Source: Azadirachta indica (Eukaryota > Streptophyta > Magnoliopsida > Sapindales > Meliaceae). Taken from it: DNA of 64,000 nt. Numbering within the stretch: position 1 is the first letter of the stretch; each line of letters starts with the position of its first letter. The notes beneath the pieces are model-generated. The model was not told the DNA's origin. It did no database searches and was given only the letters and a program-made list of their open reading frames with translations. The DNA is taken from positions 5,230,102-5,294,101 of the forward strand of contig CM040453.1 of assembly GCA_022749755.1 (NCBI GenBank). Direction: 5' to 3'. Made by a program: the position numbers and the translations under genes. Of the stretch, positions 49,101-61,928 are shown piece by piece.

Positions 49101-51906
49101 CTAGATGCATAATACCTTCTATGAAGGTAAATCTGTTATTACCAAGAAATCAATTTTCAACAAAGTATATACAATGGTTTATGCGATAATCATCTTCAAA
49201 TGCATTGGTTGCAAATCCAATAAATATCCTAATGAGGTAAACCCATCAAATACACAATCCTTGCGGATGAAAGCTGTAACCAGAAATTAATGGATAACAT
49301 AACCACAGGAAAATTTTAGTAAATTCACTTGAGCAATCTTATTCTTACCTATGTCTCCCAAGTTTTAAAAATTAATCTCAAAGGACCACCAAAGTTTTAT
49401 TTCCAATAACCACATTTCAAAATGATATAGATGATAAAAATATAATGGCAAGATTTTTGGGTAAACATTGCTCATGAGCAGAAGTCCAATCAATTATTAC
49501 ATAAGCTCCAATATTAGCAGCTGCAAGTTCACTTTCAATCATTGTGATTCCTATCATCTGAGATCAAATCTGCTGGTTACAAATCACAACTGGTGTTTGC
49601 TAATGGCTGTGCCAAAGCCAATTTTGCTCCACATAAGAGATATAGAAAAGAATACCTCTGTTTCCAGTCCAAAATCCACAAGGTGTTGTGGTTGTGCATC
49701 TTCTGGGCGAACAGCTAATCAACCCATGAAATCTTTAGTTTATTACAATTGTATAAATGGCCCTTAAGCTTGTCAATGTAACCTTTTAAATATCACACCC
49801 TGAATTTTGTATCCTCAAATCAGCATACAGGTTTAACAAGCATATACAGCTTCCTTTTAAGGCAAGCAAAACCATGTTACAATCAAATTCTAGAATTTTT
49901 ATCTCAGAAATTTCATGCTTCACTTATCTCAAATTGAACAATCTATCTTATAACCACTCCCAAACTTATGACTGCTGGTTGTGTTCAACTAGAGACTAAA
50001 AGATGTTTTAAGGGTTAAAATCTTGCTGACATCAGGTTTGGAGTGGGGTTTGATTTATAGTTATGTAATGTTTAAAAAAGAAATAAAATTACAAATCCTA
50101 AAGGCCTCATAGTGCCTGAGAAAATAAGATAAGCATTTTGTCCTTAAAGATGCCACAACTCTTCTTTCTTCGTAATCTAAAAATCATTGTCCTCGAACTA
50201 ATTACGTCAAGCAGTTAAGTATGAATTCAAGCAAGTTTCTACTTTGCTGACACCCATCAATGAAACAACAGATTGAACCATTGATCTCCAAAATGGGCAA
50301 GATGCAGTATGGTACACTCGTTAAAGAAAAGAATGCATGCACTCCTGCAAAAAACTAAGACATGAACTGTCAAATAGGGACCAAACTGTATATACATGGT
50401 TTAAACTAAAAAATCTCACAATCCTAATTTAACAATGCAACATAAATAAGGATGTTGCTACAAAGTTCATGAGTGTTGCCTTCACAGAATTTGTATTATG
50501 TCGACCAGATCACCAATGCTACAGAGAATGAGACCCACAGGATACTTCAAAACTTCCATGAATAAAATAGCAAGTGACTGCATCACATGCATTTCACAAT
50601 TATTTACAATTCATGATTTTACAAATACGAGGTGCAGCAGTATATATCAAATGCAATGGGTCCTCTGGTGCAAGAACCTTACCAACAGTGGGAATCCCAG
50701 CACAATAGCTGCAGCAGCACTGACCACTACAGCCAAAGATGTAAAAGCCATTGAGCTGAAAGCATCTGAAATCATACCAAGAGCATAAGCACCAGCTGCT
50801 GCAGCCCCTCCCAGCATAGTAGTAGTCACGAGAAGATAACTCAAAGGTGGCGGGACCTGAATATACTTCCCAAATGAATGAAAAACCACCCTAATCTCCA
50901 AACAAATTACCACCACAACCAAAGCAAGAGCGCCATTAGCCACACGAATACTATGTAGTTGGTTCTCATTCTTGGTGACCCACCGAAGGGCACCCCTTGT
51001 GGATGCATATAGTTGAAACAAAAACGGGATAAAGAAAAGCAGAAACAGATCACAAACAGATGCAGCAGATGAAAATATAACGGTGTAATGAGAGGCAATG
51101 TGAAATAGCAAAGGGAAGAACAATAAATTCAAAGTATGAATACAACTCTCAAGCGGACTCAGTATTAAATTATCATCAGGAACCTCCCCACCGTGATACT
51201 TCACTTCCTGCTTCGATTTGAAAGATGAAGCGCGCGGAATTGAATAAAGCCAATAGAAAATGCAATCAAATGCCATCAGATAGTAAGCAGCATTATTCAT
51301 ACCCATGGCAGACACAGTCGCCCAAGTGAAAATCGCAGAGGCAATGAATGGCAAGCAGGCAAACAAAAGCCTCTCGAGAGCCAGAACAATCGAAGGATTT
51401 TCGATTTGAATCCATTTGAATTGAAGTGAAGCCCAAGCGCCAATTAAGAAATTCGTCTGGGCGCATAAAAACGTGGCTAGCAGACCGAGAGGAACTGAAT
51501 TGAAGGTCGCGAAAAGAGATGAGCTGAAAAAGAAAGCGATCTGCGCTGCGATTAGCGAGAACCAAACGCCGAAAAACGCACCAGATTTGAAGTTGAGAGA
51601 ATCGATAATGTAAGCAATCATAAGCCCTAATGTTAGGGTGGCAAGCACCGGCGTCCCACCCAAGTCGAGCAAAAACGCAGCACATGGGACCAGAGCGATT
51701 GCGATACGCGCGTTGTGAGCGAACGATGACGGAGAGAATCGCGAGTTTTTCAGAGATCTGTTGCTGTTAAAATTATCGCTACTATTAGAGTTAGGGTTGG
51801 AGTAAGGAGAGGATACATTGTTATATGAGGAGGTAAAAGAAGGGGCGCTAATAGAGGCGGAGATGTACGGTCGGAACGAGCGTGGATTTAGCTCCGGCGG
51901 CAACAT
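46108..51906 (-). CDS. NEF1: NEF1 (NO EXINE FORMATION 1), multi-pass membrane protein; apparent frameshift
   Basis: Four coding exons (51906-50683, 48793-48222, 48110-47891, 47456-46108) give a polytopic protein with many hydrophobic segments and a Ser/Asn/Pro-rich N terminus (MLPPELNPRSFRPYISAS). It matches plant NEF1, a plastid-associated membrane protein needed for lipid supply and exine patterning in pollen. Frame is continuous to Lys996 (GFGDK). Then one base is missing at about 46482-46484: the uninterrupted frame ends at 46437 after 15 more residues (1011 aa), while the homologous sequence (RYFPVTVAIS...QYISGLKYI) continues in the next frame to TAG at 46108. Allowing for the missing base the length is about 1,121 residues, as in the family. 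Either a recent mutation or an assembly error. Position and orientation fit Arabidopsis At5g13390. Confidence 0.9.
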
Positions 51907-53217
51907 TTTTGCCGGAATTTTACACGGAGAGAGACTGTGATGTTGGTTTTGAGTGTGATTTGTAGAAGAAGATCTGAGAATTACTGGTATGATTTGGGGT
52001 TTTGGCGTGAAAACGGTGAGGTGTCTTGGGTGATCGGTGCCGTTAGATTATGATTTAGCGGGGTCCATCTGGTAGTGATTTGTAGATAGATCCAATATGT
52101 GTATGCCTTTGTACGTAGCATGATCTGATTGAAGATAACTAATAAAGGTCAATGCTTTTGTTTGACTATGTCCGGAGAGTATATTAGGATCTTGGACTAC
52201 TAAATACACTGCGATCTCTTTCTAAGCAGAGGCGCAATTTTAGAGAGACGTAGATCCATACGTTAGAAAAATAAAGCAAAGTACCGTGCAATAGAATCTC
52301 ATGTTGCATTTTAATCTAATATATACTAGTATAATTCTTTCATGAGAAAACTGCCGTTATATTTGTCTCGTTTTAATATATATACATATATATTATATAA
52401 ATATAAAATGGTGTGACATTTTATTAAAATATGCATTTTATTTTAAGTGTGAAAAAAAAATACAGTTGCTACGACATGTAATAATTTATGTTTTTAAAAA
52501 TATTGGATCATTGAAAATTTTATTCTTGTGCTTAAATATATAATATGAGCCTATATTAATCCAATAAATCAATGACTTATAGATTTATTTGTTTTAAAAG
52601 TATAATTGATGTATAAAATATATTACATCATCATAAAATATGTTTATTATTACGTGCACAATAATATGACACGTGAAATATATTATATATATGCGGACCT
52701 GATACTTTTTATTTGTCAAATATCCACTCAACATCTTACTTAAAAATACATTATTTATAAATTTGATACTTAAATATTTTTACAGAATAATCAATAATGT
52801 GATTAATTTGGGGCACATACTCCGTGTTAACCATGCATCTCACTTACACAAGTAGCATTGGAGGTTAGACAGGTAAATGTTGTTAACCATTGACCAACAA
52901 TAAACTAATAATATGGATATTGTAATTTTATAATTGTTGTTAACGTGAAAAATATTCTTAACGAAAGTACGAAGTATCTTTCATAGCGCATTAAAAGCAA
53001 ATAATGCTTCATATGATAATCTATAGACTATATTATGCTGACTCTTTAGCTTCAACTCCTATCATTCACATTACATATACCAAGTAAAACATAGGCTTAT
53101 TTTGTGATGTCATTATTACACGGGTTGCGTTAAGTAGGGGTATTCGAGTCAAAGGCATGGGATGTGTCAGGATGTGGTGATTATTATATAATGGCAAGAG
53201 ATTTTGTCATTATTAAG
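51907..53217. other. Intergenic between NEF1 and tRNA-Leu
   Basis: The NEF1 5' UTR/promoter takes the first 150-200 bases. The rest is AT-rich, with no gene or clear transposon ends. Confidence 0.55.
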
Positions 53218-53257
53218 GTTGAGATGGCCGAGTTGGTCTAAGGCGCCAGATTAAGGT

Positions 53258-53290
<33 letters not shown>

Positions 53291-53298
53291 TCTCAACA
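53218..53298 (+). tRNA. tRNA-Leu (anticodon AAG)
   Basis: The acceptor stem GTTGAGA pairs perfectly with TCTCAAC, followed by discriminator A. The D-arm region GGCCGAGTTGGTCTAAGGCG, the anticodon stem CCAGA/TCTGG with loop TTAAGGT, a long variable arm and the T-arm GGGTTCAAATCCC (A- and B-box promoter sequences) are all present. The long variable arm is the class II form expected of tRNA-Leu. No intron. It lies in the same orientation 136 bases upstream of the PPR gene start. Confidence 0.96.
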
Positions 53299-53417
53299 TC
53301 TATTGTAAAGTTTTACTTATAATATTTTATTATTTTTTTCTTTTATTTTTTATTTTTAATTTCTGCCACAGTTCAAGCCACATTCAACAAAGGAGCCAGG
53401 AGCCAAGATTCCCAGCA

Positions 53418-53441
53418 ATGATGGTGCTGAGCTATGAATAA
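53418..53441 (+). other. Short uORF overlapping the PPR start codon
   Basis: ATG at 53418 opens a seven-codon frame ending TAA at 53439-53441, out of frame with and overlapping the PPR ATG at 53434. It could lower initiation at the main start if the transcript begins upstream. Confidence 0.4.
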
Positions 53442-55110
53442 TGTATACAAACTCCAAGCTCGCCTTCTCAAAACCGGGCTTCATGAAGACCCATCCTCCC
53501 TCCACCGCCTCCTCTTATCATGCGCAGCCTCTGCACCCGCTAGTTTACCCTACGCACGCTCCCTCTTCGCCCACATTCCTTCCCCTGACACGTTGTCTTA
53601 CAACACCATCATCAGGGCTCACTCTCACTCCTCGCCTCTCCACGCTCTTTCATTCTTCACTAAAATGCGATGTGCCGGTATTTCACCCGATCACTACACT
53701 TTCCCTTTCGTTCTCAAGGCCTGTTCTCGTCTTCAAGTTGGACATGGCCTGCATTCTTTGATAATTAAGATTGGTTTTTACTCTGATGTTTATGTTCAGA
53801 ACTCATTGATCAATCTTTACGGGTGTTTAGAGTCCGTTGACCTTGCGTACAAGGTGTTTCGCGAGATGACTGGTAGAGACTTGGTTTCGTGGTCTTCGAT
53901 GATTTCTTGTTTTAACAACAATGGGCTGTGCTATGAAGCATTGGATTTGTTTAAACAAATGCAATTAATTGGGAATGTCAAGCACGATGATGTTACAATT
54001 CTCAGTGTCATATCTGCTGTTTCGAGCTTAGGAGCATTGGAGTTGGGGAGATGGATTGAGAATTTTATTATGCGGAGTGGGTTGGAACTTACTGTTCCAT
54101 TAGGTACTGCGTTAATCGACATGTATTCCAGATGTGGGTCTGTTGATGATTCAATAAGAGTGTTTGATAAAATGCCTGGCAGAAATGTGTTGACATGGAC
54201 GGCGTTGATTGATGGCCTCGCGGCGCATGGCCGCAGTAGGGATGCTTTGAGAGTGTTCTACGAGATGAAAAAATCTGGCTTGCGGCCTGATCAAGTCACA
54301 TGTCGAGGTGTTTTAGTTGCTTGCAGTCATGGGGGTTTAATTGATGATGGATGGCGTGTTTTCAATAACATTAAGAATGAATATGGTACGGAACCAACAC
54401 TCGAGCATTACGGTTGCATGGTTGATCTTCTTGGTCGTGCAGGCTTGGTTAATGAGGCCTTTGAGTTTGTAGAAAAAATGCCTATACGGCCTAATATAGT
54501 TATTTGGAGGACTTTGCTCGGAGCTTGTGTGAATCAAAAGAATATTGATTTGGCAGAGAAAGTGAAAGAGAGAATTTACGAACTTGAGCCGAATCATGAT
54601 GGCGATTATGTGCTCTTATCAAATGCATATGGTGGCGTTGGTAAATGGATTGAAAAGGCAGAGGTAAGAACTTCAATGATGGAGAAGAGAATCAGTAAGA
54701 AACCAGGCTATAGTTTGCTTAATATTAACCAAGTAATTCACGAGTTTGTATCGGGAGATGATTCTCATCCAAAATCAAATGAAATTAAACATTTCTTAGT
54801 TTCTATCATTCCCAGTCTCAGAGTTGAAGGTTATGTTCCGAATACATCCGACGTTTTACATGATATTGAAGAGGAAGAGAAGGAGCACAGTCTTAGTTAT
54901 CACAGCGAGAAGTTGGCAGTTGCTTTGGCCCTTATTAGTTGCAAAGATACAAGGACCATAAGGATAATGAAGAATCTTCGAATTTGTCACGACTGCCATT
55001 GTTTCATGAAGCATGTTTCACATAAGTTCAGCAGAGAAATCATTGTACGGGATCGAAATCGCTTCCATCATTTTAGTAAGGGATCTTGTTCTTGCCAAGA
55101 TTATTGGTGA
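53434..55110 (+). CDS. Pentatricopeptide repeat protein, PLS class with DYW domain
   Basis: A single exon encodes 558 residues. Tandem PPR motifs run from about residue 20 to 400 (PDTLSYNTIIRAHS, RDLVSWSSMISCFNNNG, RNVLTWTALIDGLAAHGRSR, GLRPDQVTCRGVLVACSHGG), followed by E/E+ segments and a complete DYW domain: HSEKLAVALALI with the deaminase-like HxE, the CHDCH zinc-binding pair, RDRNRFHHFSKGSCSC and the terminal DYW. Such proteins bind organelle RNA and usually edit C to U. The N terminus lacks an obvious long targeting peptide and begins close to the first PPR, so destination is unclear and some N-terminal sequence may be missing. The exact orthologue and RNA target are not assigned. Confidence 0.92.
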   Translation: MNNVYKLQARLLKTGLHEDPSSLHRLLLSCAASAPASLPYARSLFAHIPSPDTLSYNTIIRAHSHSSPLHALSFFTKMRCAGISPDHYTFPFVLKACSRLQVGHGLHSLIIKIGFYSDVYVQNSLINLYGCLESVDLAYKVFREMTGRDLVSWSSMISCFNNNGLCYEALDLFKQMQLIGNVKHDDVTILSVISAVSSLGALELGRWIENFIMRSGLELTVPLGTALIDMYSRCGSVDDSIRVFDKMPGRNVLTWTALIDGLAAHGRSRDALRVFYEMKKSGLRPDQVTCRGVLVACSHGGLIDDGWRVFNNIKNEYGTEPTLEHYGCMVDLLGRAGLVNEAFEFVEKMPIRPNIVIWRTLLGACVNQKNIDLAEKVKERIYELEPNHDGDYVLLSNAYGGVGKWIEKAEVRTSMMEKRISKKPGYSLLNINQVIHEFVSGDDSHPKSNEIKHFLVSIIPSLRVEGYVPNTSDVLHDIEEEEKEHSLSYHSEKLAVALALISCKDTRTIRIMKNLRICHDCHCFMKHVSHKFSREIIVRDRNRFHHFSKGSCSCQDYW

Positions 55111-56032
55111 CCGAAATCTCCCACTTCAGCTCTCTCTTCCAGTACTATTATTGTTCTACGTATACATCCCACAAGAGATTCTGTATACTTGTTTCATTAG
55201 TTTTTTTATGGAAGTCGCATCGTCAAATATGTAGATTCTTTCAATTTCACGACTCTCCTGGGTTTGGATTTTCCCATGTTTTCTTTGGGAGGTAAGCTCT
55301 CTTCTAATTTCTAGTGCTTTTCGTTTTTGAGAGAAAATTTATTCTAATTTTTTTATTCATGTCAAAATGTTATTAGTGAGTGCCATCAAATAATATAAAT
55401 TTTATATTTCATTTGAATTTGTTACAACCTGTATCCCAATTTTATATCTACGACATTGCTGAAGTTAAAATGCTTTAATTCACTATTGTTGGAGAACGGG
55501 ATCAGAGACTTCCCCTCGCTTCACGGCAGACCAGCACCTTTCAACTAGGTATGTTTTTCACTGACGTTGAATCTCATATATATTATTATTTTATCTATTT
55601 AAAGATAAAACGGAAAACATATTTCTAAATTCTAACCGTGATATAAATAAAAAAAGAAAAAAAAACTATATATTTTGTATCCCATATCAAAGAAGACCGT
55701 GCTAAATCTAGATATAACCATATTGTATATTCACTCTTCTTTTAAAAATATATAAATTTATTTTAAGAGAAAATTAAAAATAAAAGAATTTGAGAAGGTA
55801 ATTATACATTATTAAAGATGCGACAAACATACTTTTAATGTTAAAAAATAAGTCATAAAAATCATAATATATGATGGGTAGATGGACATACATAATAAAT
55901 AAAAATCATAATATATGATGGGTAGATGGACATACATAATAAATTTTCCTTTTTGATATAATTATAGATATGGTTGAGGCAAATATTATAAGATAGGTTC
56001 GCTTAAAATTGTAAAAAATCGATGAATGATTA
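55111..56032. other. Intergenic downstream of the PPR gene
   Basis: After about 250 bases of presumed 3' UTR the sequence is AT-rich and non-coding. It includes a perfect 44-bp tandem duplication, listed separately. Confidence 0.6.
55857..55944. repeat. Perfect 44-bp tandem duplication
   Basis: Bases 55857-55900 and 55901-55944 are identical (aaaaatcataatatatgatg... to ...cataataaat). Identity in otherwise unconstrained DNA implies a recent event. Confidence 0.92.
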
Positions 56033-57207
56033 GGGGTTTTAACACATACTCCTCTAAGGTTTGAAATTTTAACACTTAAATGAAAGGTTTAAAGAAAGGC
56101 ACACTTACCTTGAACCATTAGTTGGCTATCCAATTTTATTTATATAAATATGATACCCTTAATTACTTCAAAGTAAAGTATAAGAAATTTAATTTGTATG
56201 TAATCAAAAATAATTTTAATTTATATTTATTTAAAAATGAGAAATTTAATTAATGACAATTTAATTTACGATTTTAATACTTAAATAGAAATTTTAAGAA
56301 AAGACACACTTACCTCCCTTGGACCATCAATTGACCATGTATTTTCACTTAAAATGATTATAATACCTTTAATTGCTTCAAAATAAATTTTAAAAAACTC
56401 AATTTTAATTTATTTGATGTTTAAAAAATTAAAATAATTAAAATTTTGATTAATGACAATTAGAATTTATATTCATTTAATATTTATTTAAATTAAAAAT
56501 TTATTTAATAATATTTAAAATTAGCAATTTATCTATGTTGATATTTTTTCTAATTTTTCGTCATTGCGTAGTTTTATCAAATTTATTGTGTAAACCCAAA
56601 AGCATACATTTGTTTTACGAATTATAAGATTGATATTAAAGTATAGATTTAATATGAATGTGTATGATATAAATCTTGTATTAAAATATTTTCACAAAAA
56701 GAGTAAGATTGATAAGGTTATGAAATAGTTTAGTGAAATAAAAAAAATATAATTTATTGCAGGAGAATTTGTAAAAGAGGAGAGTAAGAAAAGCGACAGT
56801 TTTGCATATTAGAATTTGAGATTTGGATAAATATGATATATGAATAAAAATTAAATTTCTATTTTAAGTAAATATTAAATAAATGTAAAGTAAAATTATC
56901 AAGTTAAATTATCATTAATTAAATTCTTAATTTTAATAAATATTAAATACACGTAAACTAAAATTGTTAAATTAAATTGTCATTAATTAAATTTCTAATT
57001 TTTAAATAAATATAAATTAAAATTATTTTTTATTACATACAAATTGAATTTTTTATATTTTACTTTGAAGTAATTAAGAGTATTATAGTCGTATAAATAA
57101 AATTAAATGGTCAACTAATGGTCAGGGGAGGTAAGTGTATCTTTTTTTAAATTTTTTATTTAAATATTAAAATCTCAAATTTCAGGGGAGTTATGTGTTA
57201 AAACCCC
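56033..57207. mobile_element. PIF/Harbinger-like foldback element, 1,175 bp
   Basis: The ends are GGGGTTTTAACACATA and its inverse, flanked by TTA on both sides (56030-56032, 57208-57210), the usual Harbinger target duplication. The inverted arms are long: alignable for at least 200 bases, through ggtaagtg...acacttacc, accattagttg and aattacttcaaagtaaa blocks. A further, partial copy of the arm sits at about 56,280-56,420. There is no transposase frame, so it is non-autonomous. It lies in the upstream region of RPS27, ending about 360 bases before its ATG. Confidence 0.85.
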
Positions 57208-57507
57208 TTAATAATTATATTCTAAAGAAAATTTTAATTTTTCATTACGGTAGTAAAATTAAAGGAATTTTAATCACCGCCTCAACAAACTTCAATTAAA
57301 AACCTTTGACAATGAGAAATGAAATAAAAATAAATTATTATGAATGGACGAATCTACCCCTGGTAAATGGTTGCCCTAGAGATCAAACGGAAGGTGGAGA
57401 TCCAATCGTCGGATAAGATCCAACGGTTCACATCTCACTCCTCGCCCTTTATATTCATCGTTATGACGCAATTCTATTTGGACAGCGTTCTCTCGCGCAC
57501 TCCAAGA

Positions 57508-57520
57508 GTTTCTAGGGTTT
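57508..57520 (+). promoter_or_regulatory. Telo-box (AAACCCTA, reverse orientation) of the RPS27 gene
   Basis: tctagggttt lies 50 bases upstream of the RPS27 ATG. Telo-boxes near the transcription start are a known feature of plant ribosomal-protein gene promoters, so this fits co-regulation with other translation genes. Confidence 0.6.
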
Positions 57521-57569
57521 CTGCTGTTCAATTTCTGCGAAAACATACTTCCTGTGATCATTCTCAAAA

Positions 57570-58030
<461 letters not shown>

Positions 58031-61000
58031 CGTATTCAATCTGCCTTTCTTGGTTGATAATTGCTTTTGGTAGTAGAGTTACTGCAATTGTGGGATATCA
58101 TCTTCATCAATCATCGTCATGGATTCAACTAAGAAATCGTGAGCCTTTTACAATTCTTGTCGTTGGATTTAGTTTTAATTTTGATGTGTAATTTTGTTGG
58201 AAACAAACTATATGAGTATACTAGGGTTGCTATATGATGTTGGCTTATGTTTCATTTGATTTTGTCAGTTATTAATCTTTGCCCGGTTAATCTGTTGTTT
58301 TTAGTTTCAATCCGCTCTTTGAATTCAGTATATTACTATGTGGTATTGTTGTATTTTTTTTATTCTTATACGGTGTTGTTAGGTCTTAGACCTATCTTGA
58401 GATCATGAGTTTAGTGGCAATGATAACACTTCTCATTGTTCGACTATCCTACTTTTATGTGCTGTCTATGTATGACTTCTTAGTTTGGTGTAATAAGAAA
58501 TTCATGCATGATTTTAGATGGCATTCATGATGCATTAGGCGATTGATAACCTTTATGTGGGAAGCTGCTCTGTGTTACCTATATTGATAAATTGCTGGAT
58601 CATGTTTTCCAGTATTGTCAGTTGGTTTATGTTTAAAGGGATTCTTTCGAAATTTTATAGTTCATAAATTGTACTTTTATTCTGAAACTTGGGTGTTGGG
58701 GTTAAACTTAATTCACTTCTGTGCTGGCTATCATATTTCGGGAGTCTTTAGCAATGTTACTGTTACAATTTCTCCATTATTTTACTTGTGATTGTGTGAA
58801 GCTGGATGGCTTTCCTTGAGAAACTGCATATGAAGTGAGATATGTAGATCTTCGTTTATTTATTTTTTATTTGGTTGAATGTAACATATGAAATTTTGGA
58901 TATAATTCAGATGGGTCTGTATTTAAGCCTTACATAGCCTATTAAAAATTGGATGGTGTAGATTGATGTTTTATCCTTTTTTGGTTTGGATATGCTCAGG
59001 TGTGATTTCATTTTTTTATTTGTTAGTCTAAGCAGTGTTGAGCTTCTGTCACAAATTTACAGAACTGTGGTAGATCTTGGAAGTGTAGTTAATATCATCA
59101 CCACTTAATATGATACTTTGAGGTTTTTTTGTCCATCAGCTGTGTTGTGATTTTGGGAGCATTACCCATTGTCTTAGTTTCATTTGAATATATTTTAGAA
59201 CCATTAGTTGCAGTTGAATAATTGTCCTACATTGTATGAATATTTGTGCCAAAGGTTGAATCTGAAGCTGTTGAATTGGCAATAAAAACTTAATCGCCAT
59301 AATTAGTCTCCGTTCCAACTTTGTTGTTTTAACTACAAAGTAGTTGTTAATGATGTACTTGGGAACTTTGTTGATCATTTATATCTGTTGCTCCTTTTTG
59401 GCCAAATCAACTCTGTTTTCTAGAATTAGGGCATGGCCTGAAACGCTGATGGCTAATGTGAACTAGGACCACTAACGTCTGGCCTGGGTATCACGGAATT
59501 TTCTAAGCTTTGACAGTTCTACTGCAGTCACTCGTTTGAAATAGGTTATATGCAGTTAGCTTTTGGTGAAATAAGAGGATTTCTTCTTTATTTCTTTTCA
59601 TCAACTTTCTATACTAGGGGTATCATAGTAAATTCAGATAAAAGAAAATTGGAACAATAGCTGAAGCTTAAGATATACTGGGCTAGTCGAACGAGAAGAT
59701 CGTCTTGATCTTAACTGATCTATTACGTCTAATTGGTTACGGTTCTCCTGCAATTGATGGGCTTAATCATTCAGTCGTAGAAAACGAGTTTATGTTAGAA
59801 TTTTGTCTTTGTTTGCGTTTGTCGTCTTCATCCAACGAGTCACTTCGTGCGACGTTCTTCTTTTAATGCCGTTGTTGCTTGTCTGTCCTTTCTGCTGGTA
59901 GCAAATGCCTAAAGAAGAAAAAAAGAAGAAGGCGGTGCGGCAAAACAGACGGAAGATGTTGAATTAGGTCATCAGTAACATTTTCATCCCCAAATTAAGT
60001 TTTGACAAAATATTAAAAATGATGATATGGTTTCAATAAATGTAATAATTACGTCCGTTGTACACTGGAATTGGCATTTTGCAAAAGATAAGATAGGACT
60101 AAGTCGTCATAATTGCAGAAACTTTGGTTCTTTAGTACTTTTTGTTTAAAACTTATGATTAAAATGTTATTATCCATAGTTTTTAGTTGTTTTTATTTTT
60201 AATGGACATTGAGCGTACTAACGGGCGGTTCTACGTCGAGGTAGCTAGCGCTTGTTGTACCTATGGATTTTTTTGAAGCCTTAAAATGCGGTGTCATTTG
60301 AAGCTATTAACAATTGTTTATCAAAGGAACCGTGTTTTCACGTGGGTGACAAGCAGGGTTTTGCTGAGAATGAATTTTGCCCTTTGTGGACATCAGTTCG
60401 TGTGTTCATCTTGCACAAACTTCAACAGTGCGATAAGTAAGCGCTCATACTATAGAAAAAGGTTTGATGTTCGAATTTTAAAAGTTAAAATTTTGGGAGC
60501 TTATTCACTGTATGTGCATGTGATAGGTAAATATGGCAAAAAGATTTATCATCAAAATTATTGTATATTACGACTTCCCTCAGCCAAAAAATTGCTGCTA
60601 GGTTCTTGAATACGTACTTACAACAAAAAATGTGTTTTTAAATTTCACAAAACTTGTGCTTTTGGTTCCTGGGAAATTTTGCGGGTATCGGTACCAACAA
60701 AAATGAATTATAATAATATAGTTCCGAGTTGTAAGCTCACAGACAAAGCGTTTGGCCAATGCTACGCAAAACGACGTACCACATCCGATACCCGAAACAT
60801 TTCGCGTGTTGAAAATTTGATAATTTCATATTTCAATTCATTTTTTCTTTTTTTTTTTGTTTTTTTTTTTTTATGATTAATGAGTTGACCATTGTTTACG
60901 TCTTTGTCTTCTGTTACCAATTTGATGCCATTCTCAAGCTTCCTCTTCTTCTTTTGAATATAGATAAAATTTTTATATATTCGCAGGGCAATGCTTTAAA

Positions 61001-61928
61001 TTGACCAGCTTTTCCAAATCATGCTTTTACGTGCTGTTTTGTTTTTCCTTTATTCTAGAGGACAAATCGTGGTTCATGTGCTCTTTTGATTTTTGATTAC
61101 TGTTTTTGAGAATTAACGGCCCTACGTGCGGATGGTATATTCCATTCAATAAAATCTTATCCATTTATTTCAATTTTTAAGCATAAAACTGGTAATTGAA
61201 TTGAGGGCAATTTCTAGATGTTAACCTCTGAACTAATTATTTGACAGATCACTGCATATTCACCTCTATGTGTTGATCTAATATTGTCTATGATGATGAT
61301 TTTTATTTATTTATTGGGTTTGAAGAAGATTGATGACTTAATATTGAAATGACAAGTAGTCCTTTATATTTTAAGAGTTGACCAAAGTAAACGGTTTTGT
61401 TTTGTAATATGAAGTCGATGTTTCCTTATCTTTTATTGTTATCTTTTTTCTTTTTTTTTTTTTTTAATTACCTACACCACATAATCATTAAAGACACAAC
61501 ATAAAATAAAAAAAAATTAAAAAAAAGGAAAATTTATAATTGTATCAAGAAAATATGTGTCTTTTTCAATGATGTTATAAGCTGAATCGATCATTGCTAG
61601 CTCAATCCATATCCATATTGCTAAGTTATTCTTTCTTTTGAATTCTACATCTCAACCACTATACATATTGAGACATTTTCCATCTTGTAGAGTATAAATT
61701 AATAGTAAATGTGATACAATCACAACACATTTTACAATTACTAATAAAATATAGGATTTAATGCTGCAATGCCATGTTCTCTATTATTATATCTAATTTT
61801 TTAATTAAATTATGAAGTAAAATTTTAGAATAGGGATTATACTTGAATTCATAATAGTACTGTTTTATCTTTGTCTTTATCTTTATTTAAAAAAAAAAAG
61901 AAAATGAAACTAGATATAATAAAAAAAA
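58031..61928. other. Long intergenic region without supported genes
   Basis: The first few hundred bases are RPS27 3' UTR. Frames such as 60286-60609 lack recognisable domains and gene-like context. Poly-T tracts occur near 60845-60875 and 61445-61465. I see no RNA gene or clear transposon ends. Confidence 0.5.

Noticed and set aside
51293..51685. Minus-strand 130-residue frame inside NEF1 exon 1
   Set aside because: Alternative-frame shadow of NEF1 coding sequence.
60286..60609. 107-residue plus-strand frame
   Set aside because: No family similarity, no intron/exon context; length is within chance for this window.
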